From Lentisalinibacter sp035655155 (lineage in GTDB: Bacteria; Pseudomonadota; Gammaproteobacteria; Steroidobacterales; Woeseiaceae): a DNA stretch of 50,868 nucleotides. Made by a program: the position numbers and the translations under genes. The stretch spans positions 1 to 50,868 of the forward strand of contig DASRVH010000021.1 in assembly GCA_035655155.1 (NCBI GenBank), given 5' to 3'. Positions 7,353 through 16,600 of the stretch are shown one piece after another. Positions within the stretch are counted from its first letter, which is position 1. The number at the start of each line of letters is the position of its first letter. A model generated the notes under the pieces. That model searched no databases. It worked only from the letters and a program-made list of their open reading frames with translations, and was not told the DNA's origin.

Positions 7353-8996
7353 TCATCCCTGCGCTCCCGCCAGCACCCCGCCCTGGCGGCCCAGCAGCAC
7401 GCCCGGGTTGAGGATGCCGCGGGGATCGACTGCGCGCTTCGCGCCCGCCAGCATCTGCGCATAGAGCTCCGGCCGTTCCCGGTCGTAGCCGGCAGGGCGA
7501 TGGTCCCGGCCCACGCCGTGGTGATGGGTGACGGTGCCGCCGCCCTCCACGACCAGCGCATTGGCCACCAGCTTGATCTCGCGCCAGTGCGCCAGCATGC
7601 GTTCCGGCGTACTGGCGGCGTAAAGCGTGTAGTAGGGAGCCGGCCCGTCCGGATAGACGTGGGTGAAGCGGCAGGTGATCTCGCCGTCACGGCCGGTCAC
7701 GCGGCGGATGGCCTCGCGGATGCCCGCCGTGATGCGTGCATGGAACTCCGGGAACGCCGACCAGGTGCAGGCGGTCTCGAAAGTATCGGCGATCACGCCG
7801 TGGGGCACGAGCACTTCGCGGTAGAAGGGCATGCGCAGGAATGCCTGCCGCCAGGCCGCGGCAGCGGCGTCGCGTCCCCCCTCCCCCTGGTTCTCGCGCT
7901 TGCCGTCTCCCCGTCCGCCGCGGCTCTCCCCACCCGCCTCGGCGCAGATCTCCAACGCCCGGGCCAGGTTCGCCTCCTGGGGATGATCGGCGCTCTCGAA
8001 ACCCAGCACCAGCAGCGCCGAACGGCCATCGCCCACGCCGTTCATCAGCGCCTCGCCCGGGTCCAGCAGACGACAGTTGGCGGGGTTGAGCCCGCTCCGC
8101 GCCACCTGCCGCACCGCCTCGGCGCCCGCGGCGAAGCCGTCGAAGCGCACCGTGGCGGAGGCCCGGTGACGGGGCGCCGACTGCAGACGCATCCAGGCCG
8201 CCGTCACGATACCGAGGATGCCCTCGGAGCCGCAGATCAGGCGTTCCGGCTGGGGTCCGGCGCCGCTGCCCGGCAGGCGTCGGGTGGTCACCCGGCCCCG
8301 CGGCGTCACCAGCTCCACGCTCTGGACGAACTCGTCTATGTGGGTATACAGCGTGGCGAAATGGCCGCCCGAACGGGTGACGATCATCCCGCCCAGCGTT
8401 GCCAGTTCGAAACTCTGCGGGAAATGCCGGAGCGTGAGTCCTTCCGGCTTCAGCGCGGCCTCGAACTCCGGGCCCCGCGCGCCGGCCTCGATCAGCGCAC
8501 AGCGGTCCTGTCGGTCGACGGCCCGCACCCGGTTCATGCGCGACAGATCCAGGCTGACCACGCCCGGGTAGTCATTGCCCACGTCGGGTTCCACGCCGCC
8601 GCAGACGGACGTGCCGCCGCCGAAGGGAACCACCGCCACCCCACGGCCGTCCGCCCAGTCCAGGAGCCGCTCCACGTCCGCGGCGTCCTGCGGGTAAGCG
8701 ACCAGGTCCGGCGCATGGGGCACCTGCCTCAGGAAAGCCCGGGCGATGTCGGCGTAGCTCTGTCCCATCGCATGGGCCAGCCGGTCGGCATCGTCCGTGC
8801 TGACCCGCTCTGCGAGGCCGTCCGGGGCCTGCAGGCGTGGCGTCGGCAGGTCGAAGTCCGCCGCCTGCGGCACCGACAGCGGTTCCGGCAGGCCGCCGAA
8901 GCGCGCGCCGGTCATCCGGCGGACGGTCTCCGCCTCCGCTGCCGTTGGCCCCTGCCCCTCGAAGCCCCAGCCCCAGAATTTCCGCCGGGCGCTCAT
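7353..8996 (-). CDS. FAD-binding oxidase, alkyldihydroxyacetonephosphate synthase-like
   Basis: A 547-residue PCMH-type flavoprotein. The FAD pyrophosphate loop PFGGGTSVCGG lies at about 124-134, followed by SLDLSRMNRV, a flavin domain (LGGMIVTRSGGH, then GSEGILGIVT) and, near the C-terminus, HHHGVGRDH (about 491-499), the triple-His motif of alkyl-DHAP synthase, which swaps an acyl for an alkyl chain in ether-lipid synthesis. The N-terminal RKFWGWGF also fits that family. An insert of low complexity (about 355-375, rich in G, R and E) is unusual. The upstream gene resembles alkylglycerol monooxygenase, which supports an ether-lipid role by inference. A D-lactate/glycolate-type oxidase is the alternative. 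Confidence 0.82.
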   Translation of the reverse strand: MSARRKFWGWGFEGQGPTAAEAETVRRMTGARFGGLPEPLSVPQAADFDLPTPRLQAPDGLAERVSTDDADRLAHAMGQSYADIARAFLRQVPHAPDLVAYPQDAADVERLLDWADGRGVAVVPFGGGTSVCGGVEPDVGNDYPGVVSLDLSRMNRVRAVDRQDRCALIEAGARGPEFEAALKPEGLTLRHFPQSFELATLGGMIVTRSGGHFATLYTHIDEFVQSVELVTPRGRVTTRRLPGSGAGPQPERLICGSEGILGIVTAAWMRLQSAPRHRASATVRFDGFAAGAEAVRQVARSGLNPANCRLLDPGEALMNGVGDGRSALLVLGFESADHPQEANLARALEICAEAGGESRGGRGDGKRENQGEGGRDAAAAAWRQAFLRMPFYREVLVPHGVIADTFETACTWSAFPEFHARITAGIREAIRRVTGRDGEITCRFTHVYPDGPAPYYTLYAASTPERMLAHWREIKLVANALVVEGGGTVTHHHGVGRDHRPAGYDRERPELYAQMLAGAKRAVDPRGILNPGVLLGRQGGVLAGAQG

Positions 8997-9067
8997 GCAG
9001 CCACGCCGCAGGCAGCCCGCATCAAGCTAACTGATTGGTTAAGAATATTCGCCATCCGATTGAAATA

Positions 9068-10351
9068 TCAACTTATTGCCCGTTCGGCCGTCGCGTTCCG
9101 GCCGAACTCCGGCAGCATGACCAGCCCGGTGACGGACAACGCCACATAGCCGCCGAGCGCCGGCCAGACGGCGGTGCCCGCGAACCAGCCGGGCTCGGTC
9201 TGCGCAAGCCAGAGGGCGCCCAGGGGAACGGCTACCAGCAGCCGCACCAGCTCGAGCCGCACCGCGCTCGGCCGTCCCTCGTTGAGCACGGCGAGGTTGT
9301 AGACCAGGAACCAGAACAGCAGGCAGAGCACCAGCGTGGCGGAGAGCGCGGCCGTTGTGAACACCGCGCCGATGGCGGACGACACCAGCACCGCCAGCAC
9401 GAACTGGCCCAGCAGATAGGGCCTCGCCGCGGCAGGCAGCATCGGATCGAATTTCTCGAACCCCTCCGGCGCCACGTTGCCCCGCGGCTCGTCCCGCAGG
9501 TCCGGCGGCCGCCAGCCGGTGCGCCGGAACCACAGCCCGAGCTTGTCGCGCCAGCGGCGGGTGCGCACGGCATCCCGCCACAGGTAGTGGTAGACGTGCA
9601 GGTTGGCGTAGAACGGATTCCAGCTCCTGAGCGGCTTGCGCACGCCGTAGACGACCGGCTCCTCGTCCAGTTCTTCCTGGAACGTGCCGAACAGCCGGTC
9701 CCACAGGATCAGGATGCCGCCGTAGTTCTTGTCGATGTAGCGCTCGTTCTGCGCGTGATGGACGCGGTGATTCGACGGCGTCACGAACACCCGGTCCGCC
9801 CAGCCGAGCTTGCCTACGTGGCGGGTGTGCACCCAGAACTGGTAGATCAGGTCGATGGCGTTCACGGTGATGAAGACCTCGACGGGGATGCCCACCAGGA
9901 ACATGGGCAGGTAGAAGACCCAGCTCAGCAGGAACCCGGAGCTGGTCTGGCGCAGCGCGGTGGAGAGGTTGTACTCCTCGCTCTGGTGATGCACCGCGTG
10001 GGCGGCCCACATGACACTGATCTCGTGGCCGAAGCGGTGCACCCAGTAGTAGCAGAAGTCCCAGAACAGGAGTGCGCCCGCCCACATGGCCAGCCCTGCG
10101 GGGCTGAAATCGAATAACGCCATGTCGAGGGTCGCGATGGCGAAGTAATCCAGCACGAACGCGTAGATGGCGATATTGACCACCCGCGTGAACAGCCCGA
10201 TGGTGGTGCTCAGCATGCCGGCGCTGAGGCTGCCGATGGCGTCGTTCAGGCGGTAGTAGCCGGTGCCGCGCCAGCGATCGATCGCCACTTCGGCGAGCAG
10301 CGCGAGAATGAAGAACGGGACGGCCAGCGCGATCAGGTCCATGGGGCACAT
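9068..10351 (-). CDS. Fatty acid hydroxylase superfamily enzyme, alkylglycerol monooxygenase-like
   Basis: A 427-residue multi-helix membrane protein with the His-rich di-iron signature of the superfamily: HRFGH (105-109), HAVHH (118-122), a single His in QFWVHT (175) and HRVHH (195-199). Stretches such as EEYNLSTALRQ, YQFWVHT, TPSNHRVHH, IDKNYGG, LFGTFQEE and VVYG match my memory of animal alkylglycerol monooxygenase (TMEM195) much better than plain sterol desaturases. That enzyme cleaves ether lipids with tetrahydrobiopterin. The open frame extends to 10591, but GTG/ATG choices there overlap the divergent gene; ATG 10351 has GGAG 10 bases ahead. It lies 71 bases upstream of the alkyl-DHAP-synthase-like gene. 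Confidence 0.8.
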   Translation of the reverse strand: MCPMDLIALAVPFFILALLAEVAIDRWRGTGYYRLNDAIGSLSAGMLSTTIGLFTRVVNIAIYAFVLDYFAIATLDMALFDFSPAGLAMWAGALLFWDFCYYWVHRFGHEISVMWAAHAVHHQSEEYNLSTALRQTSSGFLLSWVFYLPMFLVGIPVEVFITVNAIDLIYQFWVHTRHVGKLGWADRVFVTPSNHRVHHAQNERYIDKNYGGILILWDRLFGTFQEELDEEPVVYGVRKPLRSWNPFYANLHVYHYLWRDAVRTRRWRDKLGLWFRRTGWRPPDLRDEPRGNVAPEGFEKFDPMLPAAARPYLLGQFVLAVLVSSAIGAVFTTAALSATLVLCLLFWFLVYNLAVLNEGRPSAVRLELVRLLVAVPLGALWLAQTEPGWFAGTAVWPALGGYVALSVTGLVMLPEFGRNATAERAIS

Positions 10352-10442
10352 GATAAACCGGCTCCGGAGCGCGACCAACGTCTGGACGTCGGACTGCGAG
10401 GCCCGGTAATGTCCGGCCACCGTTTTCCGGGAAAGCCCGCCG

Positions 10443-11780
10443 ATGTACACCGACAACGAACTCGAGGCCCTCGCCCGCGCTGCGGCCGACCTCGCCTCAG
10501 GACTGCCCGCCGATCCGCAGAGAGAGGATCCGGCGGCCGATCCCGCCTTCGTGCAGGTGCTGCTGGACACGGCGCGCCGCCTCCATGACAACTTTCCCTA
10601 CCATCATCCGCTCTACGCGGGTCAGATGCTGAAGCCGCCCCACCCCGTGGCCCGGCTCGCGTACGCGCTCGCGATGACCGTCAATCCGAACAACCACGCC
10701 CTGGACGGGGGCCGGGCGAGTTCGGCGATGGAGAAGGAGGCGGTCGCGCAGCTGGCGGCGATGTTCGGCTGGAACACCCACCTCGGCCACCTCACCGGCG
10801 GCGGCACGGTCGCCAACATGGAGGCGCTGTGGGTCGCCCGCGAGACGCATCCGGACCGGGGCATCGCCGCCTCGGCCATGGCGCACTACACCCACCGGCG
10901 GCTGTCGGACGTGCTGCGGATGCCCTTCACCGAGGTGGCCGCCGATGCCCACGGGCGCATGGACCCGGACGCCCTCGAGGCGGCGGTCCGCGACGGCGGC
11001 ATCGGCACCGTAGTGGCCACCCTGGGCACGACCGGCACCGGCAGCACCGATCCGCTGCCCGAGATCCTGGCGATCGCCGCCCGGCACGGGCTGCGGGTGC
11101 ACGTTGACGCAGCCTACGGCGGCTATTTCCGCCTGCTCGACTCTGTCTCGCCGGAGGCGGTCCGTGCTTTCGGCGCCGTGGAGCGGGCCGACTCCATCGT
11201 CATCGACCCGCACAAGCACGGCCTGCAGCCCTACGGCTGCGGGTGCATCCTGTTCCGCGACCCGGCGGTGGCCGTCCACTACCGGCACGACTCGGCCTAT
11301 ACCTATTTCACGTCCGACGAACTGCATCTCGGCGAGATCAGCCTGGAGTGCTCACGCGCCGGCGCCGCCGCTGTCGCGCTCTGGGCCACCCAGCGCCTGC
11401 TGCCGCCGGAGCCGGGCGGTGAATTCGCCGTCGACCTGGCGCGCTGCCGCCAGGCCGCCGTGGCCCTGCACCGGGCTCTGGCCGCCGATCCGGCGTTCCT
11501 TGTGCTCATGCCGCCGGACCTGGACATCGTCGTCTGGGCGCCCTCGGCGGCGAGTGCCGGCGCCGTCAGCCGGGCGGCGCGGCGCTGCTTCGAGCGGGCG
11601 GCCGAACGGGGCCTGCACCTGGCACTCATGGAGTTGCCGTCCACGCTGGCGGCACGCTGGTGGCCCGACGTGGAATTCGACGAGGAATGGGTGACCGTGC
11701 TGCGCTCGGTCCTGATGAAGCCGGAACACGACCGCGCGCTGCCGGCCATCCTCGAGACCGTGCGAGCCGCGGCCGCCTGA
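10443..11780 (+). CDS. PLP-dependent group II decarboxylase/aminotransferase-fold enzyme
   Basis: A 445-residue cytoplasmic fold-type I PLP enzyme of the aromatic-amino-acid/glutamate decarboxylase group. Seen are NNHALDGGRASSAMEKE (about 83-99), GGGTVANMEAL (phosphate loop, 119-129), the cofactor Asp in HVDAAYGG (about Asp222) and the Schiff-base lysine in IDPHKHGLQPYG (about Lys258). Substrate cannot be assigned from sequence; tyrosine, DOPA, glutamate or other amino acids are all possible. The gene is divergent from the alkylglycerol-monooxygenase-like gene with 91 bases between the starts and converges on crcB with a 7-base gap. Confidence 0.85.
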   Translation: MYTDNELEALARAAADLASGLPADPQREDPAADPAFVQVLLDTARRLHDNFPYHHPLYAGQMLKPPHPVARLAYALAMTVNPNNHALDGGRASSAMEKEAVAQLAAMFGWNTHLGHLTGGGTVANMEALWVARETHPDRGIAASAMAHYTHRRLSDVLRMPFTEVAADAHGRMDPDALEAAVRDGGIGTVVATLGTTGTGSTDPLPEILAIAARHGLRVHVDAAYGGYFRLLDSVSPEAVRAFGAVERADSIVIDPHKHGLQPYGCGCILFRDPAVAVHYRHDSAYTYFTSDELHLGEISLECSRAGAAAVALWATQRLLPPEPGGEFAVDLARCRQAAVALHRALAADPAFLVLMPPDLDIVVWAPSAASAGAVSRAARRCFERAAERGLHLALMELPSTLAARWWPDVEFDEEWVTVLRSVLMKPEHDRALPAILETVRAAAA

Positions 11781-11787
11781 CGGCGCG

Positions 11788-12189
11788 TCAGCCCGCGCGC
11801 AGCAGCAGCCGCATCAGCGCCAGTCCCGCGAAGAAGCTCACGAAAGCCCCGGCGAAGGTCAGGGCGAAGTAGCCCGCGGCCGTCAGCAGATAACCGCCGC
11901 GCACGTACTGCACCAGTTCCAGCGTGAGGGTGGAGAGCGTGGTGAAGCCGCCGCAGAAGCCGGTGGCCAGCAGCAACCGCGCGTTGCCGCTCAGGAGTTC
12001 GGTACGGGCCGCCATCTCCGCCAGCATGCCGATGAGCAGGCAGCCGAGCAGGTTCGCACCCAGGGTGCCGAAGGGGAACACGATCGCCTGCCGCTGGAAT
12101 GCCACCGTGAGGCCGAAGCGCGCCAGCGCCCCGGCCGCGCCGCCCAGGGCCACCAGGGCCACCATGATCAGGGCCGGGAGACTGGTCAT
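11788..12189 (-). CDS. crcB: Fluoride channel CrcB/Fluc
   Basis: A small dimeric fluoride-specific export channel of the inner membrane. The 133 residues form four hydrophobic helices with family motifs GGAAGALARFGLT near the start (with the conserved Arg), FGTLGANLLGCLLIG, and GFCGGFTTLSTLTLE, which contains the Phe-box and the TxxS bend of the pore. Length is typical. It starts 10 bases downstream of csrA and is probably co-transcribed with it. I looked for a fluoride riboswitch upstream and did not recognise one. Confidence 0.93.
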   Translation of the reverse strand: MTSLPALIMVALVALGGAAGALARFGLTVAFQRQAIVFPFGTLGANLLGCLLIGMLAEMAARTELLSGNARLLLATGFCGGFTTLSTLTLELVQYVRGGYLLTAAGYFALTFAGAFVSFFAGLALMRLLLRAG

Positions 12190-12199
12190 GCCGCGGGCG

Positions 12200-12400
12200 T
12201 TACTCCGCCTGCTCTTCGTCGTCTGCGTCGGAGCCGGGATCCCGGCCGTCTTCGCCGTCCTGTTCCGGGGTGCGGATCTTCACGTCGGAAGGGGCTTCGA
12301 ATCCGAGCCTGATCTCGTTGCGTCTCACCCTGATCACGGTCACCTTCACGTCATCGCCGATGCGGATGGATTCACCGGCTTTTCGCGCAAGAATGAGCAT
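12200..12400 (-). CDS. csrA: Divergent CsrA-family RNA-binding protein
   Basis: CsrA is a homodimeric post-transcriptional regulator binding GGA motifs in mRNA leaders. The 66 residues begin with the canonical MLILARKAGESIRIGDDVKV and the five-strand core (VRRNEIRLGFEAPSDV). The usual VHREEI that follows, with the RNA-contacting Arg44 and the start of the helix, is replaced by KIRTPEQD, and the C-terminus is an acidic tail (DGEDGRDPGSDADDEEQAE) instead of the basic helix. RNA binding may therefore be altered. It lies directly upstream of crcB. The symbol is given by family; it may be a paralog of a standard CsrA elsewhere in the genome. Confidence 0.88.
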   Translation of the reverse strand: MLILARKAGESIRIGDDVKVTVIRVRRNEIRLGFEAPSDVKIRTPEQDGEDGRDPGSDADDEEQAE

Positions 12401-12498
12401 GATCGCCTCTGCATCGAGCCCGGGCTCCGTGCGGAGCCTCTCGCTGGCTCACCTGCAGTATAGGCCATGACGGGGATGGCCGGCATCCCGGGCGCCGG

Positions 12499-12534
12499 GC
12501 GCATCGTTCAGCGCATCGTTCAGCGCATCGATCA
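12499..12534. repeat. Three tandem 12-base units at a gene end
   Basis: The unit GCGCATCGTTCA occurs twice in a row and a third time with one change (GCGCATCGATCA). The last unit overlaps the stop codon of the nitronate-monooxygenase-like gene, so on the minus strand each unit starts with TGA. The array lies between that gene and csrA. Confidence 0.85.
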
Positions 12535-13497
12535 GTCAATGGCGAGGCGGCGCTTTGTCTCGGCATACTCGCCGGCGAGTCGCTCCACCAGGTCCGCCAC
12601 CGGCATCACCTCGTGGATGCTGCCCACCCCCTGCCCGGCGCTCCAGATGTCCTTCCAGGCCTTCTTGTGGGTGTTGCCGCCGCTGCCAAAGTTCATGGCG
12701 TCCTTGTCCGCCTCCGGCAGGTCGTCCGGATCCATGCCGGCCCGGGCCACGCTCGGCTTCAGGTAGCTCCCGTGCACGCCGCTGAACAGCGACGTGTAGA
12801 CGATGTCGGACGCCGTGCTGTCTACCAGCATCTGCTTGTAGTCGGGCATGGCATTCGCCTCGTCGGTGGCGATGAAGCGGGTGCCGATGTAGGCCAGATC
12901 GGCGCCGATGGCCCGGGCGGCGAGCACGTCGCCGCCGTTCGACATGCAGCCGGAAAGGATTACGGTGCCGTCGAAGAACTCCCGGATCTCCTTCACCAGG
13001 GCAAACGGGCTCAGCGTGCCCGCGTGCCCGCCGGCGCCGGCGCACACGGCTATGATGCCGTCCACGCCCTGCTCCGCCGCCTTGCGCGCATGGCGCAGGT
13101 TGATGACGTCGTGGAAGACCAGGCCGCCGTAGCCGTGTACGGCGTCCACCACCTCGCTCGGCGGGCGCAGGCTGGTGATGATGATCGGCACCCGGTACTT
13201 GACGCAGGTCTCCATGTCGGCCTGCAGACGGTCGTTGCTCGCGTGCACGATCTGGTTCACGGCGAAGGGTGCCACCGGTTTGTCCGGATTGGCTTTCCGG
13301 TACGCGTCGAGTTCGCCGGTGATGCGGTCCAGCCATTCGTCCAGCATGGACTGCGGCCGTGCGTTCAGCGCCGGGAAGGCGCCGACGATGCCGGCCTTGC
13401 ACTGGGCGAGCACCAGATCCGGGGTCGAGACGATGAACATCGGCGCGCCGATGACGGGCAGACGCAGGTTTCCCTGCAGCAGTTCGGGCAGAGCCAT
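12532..13497 (-). CDS. NAD(P)H-dependent flavin oxidoreductase, nitronate monooxygenase family
   Basis: A 321-residue TIM-barrel FMN protein of the 2-nitropropane dioxygenase/nitronate monooxygenase family. Seen are the N-terminal PVIGAPMFIVSTPDLV, the phosphate-binding GAGGHAGTLSPFALV at about 176-190, SGCMSNGGDVLAARAIGADLAYIGTRFI (FMN-contacting loop), and DYKQMLVDSTASDIVYTSLFSGV near the end, all typical. The true substrate is unknown; such enzymes oxidise alkyl nitronates or act as quinone or enoyl reductases. The gene is a single unit, with a strong hairpin between its start and the tamB end. Confidence 0.88.
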   Translation of the reverse strand: MALPELLQGNLRLPVIGAPMFIVSTPDLVLAQCKAGIVGAFPALNARPQSMLDEWLDRITGELDAYRKANPDKPVAPFAVNQIVHASNDRLQADMETCVKYRVPIIITSLRPPSEVVDAVHGYGGLVFHDVINLRHARKAAEQGVDGIIAVCAGAGGHAGTLSPFALVKEIREFFDGTVILSGCMSNGGDVLAARAIGADLAYIGTRFIATDEANAMPDYKQMLVDSTASDIVYTSLFSGVHGSYLKPSVARAGMDPDDLPEADKDAMNFGSGGNTHKKAWKDIWSAGQGVGSIHEVMPVADLVERLAGEYAETKRRLAID

Positions 13498-13572
13498 GGA
13501 TTCTTCCTTCGCAGTGACGGGTGGCAGCCGCCGGCGGCGGCCGGACGCTGCCGCAGCGCATGGTAGGCAGTG

Positions 13573-13599
13573 CCGGGCGCCGCCGCAAGCGGCGCCCGG
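13573..13599 (-). terminator. Hairpin downstream of tamB
   Basis: A perfect 11-base-pair inverted repeat (CCGGGCGCCGC/GCGGCGCCCGG) with a 5-base loop lies 16 bases past the tamB stop. There is no clear T-run after it, so it is a candidate terminator or 3' stabiliser only. Confidence 0.4.
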
Positions 13600-13614
13600 G
13601 CCTGTCGCCGGCCC

Positions 13615-16600
13615 CTAGTCCCGCTCGACGCGGTAGACCAGGTCCACCGCGTGCTGTTCGCCCGAGCGGGACTCGAGCCGCAGCCGGTTGCTCAGGTCGT
13701 AGCGCACCAGCAGCGTGCCGATGGAGTCGAAGATGCCCCAGGCATATTCCAGGTAGAGATCCTCGCTGAGGCGCTTGCCGGCCAGCACCCGTCCGTCGTC
13801 GGCGCCGCCCTCCACCGCGAGGGTGTCCAGGCCCACCTCGTTGCTGATCTGGGAGGCGATGGCACCGGCTCGCGAGAGTCCGAGCGAGAGCGCCGCCCGG
13901 TTCAGGACGTCGCCCTCGGCCGAGGTCGTGCCCGCCAGCGGCCGGCCCGTCAGCAGATAGGACAGGGCCTCGGCTTCCGGCAGCGGCGGCTCGGAGAACA
14001 CCGTGGAACTGGGCGAGCGCACGGTGCCGCCGATGCGCACGCCCGCCAGCACTTCGCCGGTGTCGCGCACGGCGCGGATATCGAGCGTGGGGTTGGTGAG
14101 CGGGCCGGAGAACGCCAGCTCGCCGCGCTCCACGGTGAGTTCCTGGCCGTAGGCCTTGTAGCGGGCATCCACCAGGCTCAGGCGGCCGAATCCCAGCCAT
14201 GGCCGCTCGCTGCCGCCCGTGAGCCTCAGGGAACCGGCCAGGTCCGTCTCCAGCCCGAACCCGCGCAGATGCACCGACTCGCCGAGGACCACCTCCACCT
14301 CGACGAACAGCGTGGGCCCGAGGCGCGCCTCGCCGGCCTCGGTGCGGCCGTGCACCACCGCATCCGGGCTCGTCCGTACTGCATCGCCGCCCAATTCGCG
14401 CAGCTCGACATCGGCCTCCGGCACCTCGATGGTGCCGCGGACCTCGAGCCGGCTCTCGTCGAGCAGAATGTCGAGGTCCGGGCTCGCCGTGGCCTGCATG
14501 TCCGGCAGGCGGACGATGACAAAATCCTGCCCTTCCACCGAGAAGCGGCTGACCCAGCCTCCGTCGTCCGCTCGCCGGGTCGTTCCGCGGATGCTCACCG
14601 TGCCCTCGCCGGAGCGGGCGCTGCCCTCGTAGTCGACGATGCCCGGCTCGTCCTGTCGGGCCACCACCTCCAGTTCGGTGATCTCGATGCCCGCGTCCGG
14701 GAACAGGAAGCCGGCCTCGCGCAGCCGCAGCGCGCCGCCGAGCCGGGGCTCGCGGCGGCTGCCCGTTATCTCGACCCGGCCCATGACGTGTCCGCGCACC
14801 TGGGCCAGTTCCGGCACCAGCAGCGGCACCATCGAGAGATCCCGGAAGTCCAGCCGCAGGAGACCAACCAGCGGCGCCGCAGGATCGAACAGATCCGCGA
14901 TCTGCAACCGTGCCTCTCCGTCGCCCTGCTCGCCCAGGTCCAGGTTCGCCTCGATGCGGGCGGCGTTACGCTCCACGGCGGCTGTGACAGTGACGGCGCG
15001 GATATCGAGTCGTGTCTGCCGGTCCTCGTCCAGCATCACCTCGACCCGTCCGCCCTCGACGGTCAGCTCGGCGTCGCCGTCCAGGACGCCGGACTGCCAG
15101 GTCAAATCGGCCTGACCTGCGGCTTCACCCTCGAAACGCGATCCCGCGGGGAAAAACGGGGCGAGCAGCGCGACAGGCACCCGGCGGACGTCCCCGCTCA
15201 CCCGTGCGGCCTGCGCATCCCGGTTCGCCTCCAGACAGAGCGTGCCGCGCCCCTCGCCGGTCAGGCAGGCGCGGTCCAGCGTGATCGCGGGCGGCGCCAA
15301 GGTCAGGGCGACGGACTCGTCCAGTCGCCAGTCGCCGAAACCCGGTTGGCTGATACTGAGCGCGCGCAACCGCCCCGACCATCCCCCGTCGGACAGGCCG
15401 CCGGCGGCCTCGAGGTCGGCCGTGGCGGAATCGGCCTCCAGCGCCAGTGCGAGGTCGTGGGAGTCCGGCGTGCCCTCTGCCCGGAAACGGACGGAAGCCA
15501 GGCGCACATCCCCGACTCCCACTTGTCCGGCAACGAGCCGCAGCCGCGACCCCGACGCCGCAGGACTCACCTGCAGGCTGGCCGCACCCACCGACAGGCC
15601 GTCCCGGCGCAGACCGTCGGTCTCCAGCGTGCCCTCGAGCACCGGCTCGGCGAATGAACCGGACAGTGCCACGTCTCCGCGGAGATCGCCCTGCAGGCCC
15701 GGCCAGATCGTCTCCACCCGGGGTGCCCGTACGGTGAGATTCAGGTCCGGCTCCGGCGCCAGGCGTCCATCCAGGGTGAGACGGTTCTCCCCGAGCGCGA
15801 ACTCCACGCCCCGGACGGCGGTCTTGCCCCCCTCGCCGAGTTCCACCTGCCCGCTTCCCGCCAGAGGCTCGCCCCCATAGCTGCCGGACAGCGCCTCGAC
15901 CTGCAGCATGCCGGTCGGCATCGACTCTTCCGGCCATCGGCCCGTGCTGCGGCCGTTCGCCGAGAGGGTTCCCTCGAGCGGCGCTCCCCAGGCGCCCGTC
16001 TGCAGCTCCGCGAAGCGAAACGCCAGGTCCCACTCCCGGGACGGCAGCAGGCCCAGCCGGCCGTCGGCCTCCAGGTTGCCCGCTTCGCTGGCGAGTCGCA
16101 GGCGTTCCACCTCGAGCACCTCGAGGCTGCCCCGGCCCGTGGCCTGCGCCTGCACGGCGGGAGCCCCTGCCGTCGTCAGCCGTGCCTGCGCGTCCGCCGT
16201 GTAGGCGTCCAGCCAGCCTGCCAGCGTGACTCGCCCTTCCGTCACCGAGACAACCCGGCCGCCGTCCACAGGCAGCTCCAGCGGTGCCACTTCGTTCCGG
16301 AGCCGTGCATGGAAGCCGGCCTCGCGAAGTTCCACCGTGCCTTCCGTGCGCACCTCTTCAGGCTCGCTCAGCCGGTGCGTCACCGTCCAGGCGTCGGCAT
16401 CGCCCTCGAGACGACCGGACCCCGCCAGTACCGGCCCGGCGTCGCCGGCTCCGTATTGCCAGTCCGCGTTCAGCCGGAGCCGGTATGGCGGTACGAGCCG
16501 GGCCTCCCCTCGCGCATCCAGGCCCAGCCAGTCACTGTCCAGCATCAGCCGAGCCACCTCCAGCCGACTGCCTCGCATCCCGGCCCCCACCTCGATCACC

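Noticed and set aside
7143..9149. Long + strand frame opposite the alkyl-DHAP-synthase-like gene
   Set aside because: Antisense shadow of a gene with clear FAD motifs; the translation has no fold-like features.
9039..10349. Long minus-strand frame (436 codons) overlapping the alkylglycerol-monooxygenase-like gene
   Set aside because: High-GC shadow; the other frame carries the His motifs and a plausible membrane protein.
9068..10591. Start of the alkylglycerol-monooxygenase-like gene at 10591
   Set aside because: The extra 80 codons overlap the divergent PLP gene and are not protein-like; ATG 10351 has a ribosome site.
12401..12531. Fluoride riboswitch upstream of csrA-crcB
   Set aside because: I looked for the conserved riboswitch core on the minus strand and did not find it.
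13573..13599. Palindrome near tamB as part of a transposon end
   Set aside because: No second copy, no transposase gene and no target duplication seen; it is a simple hairpin.
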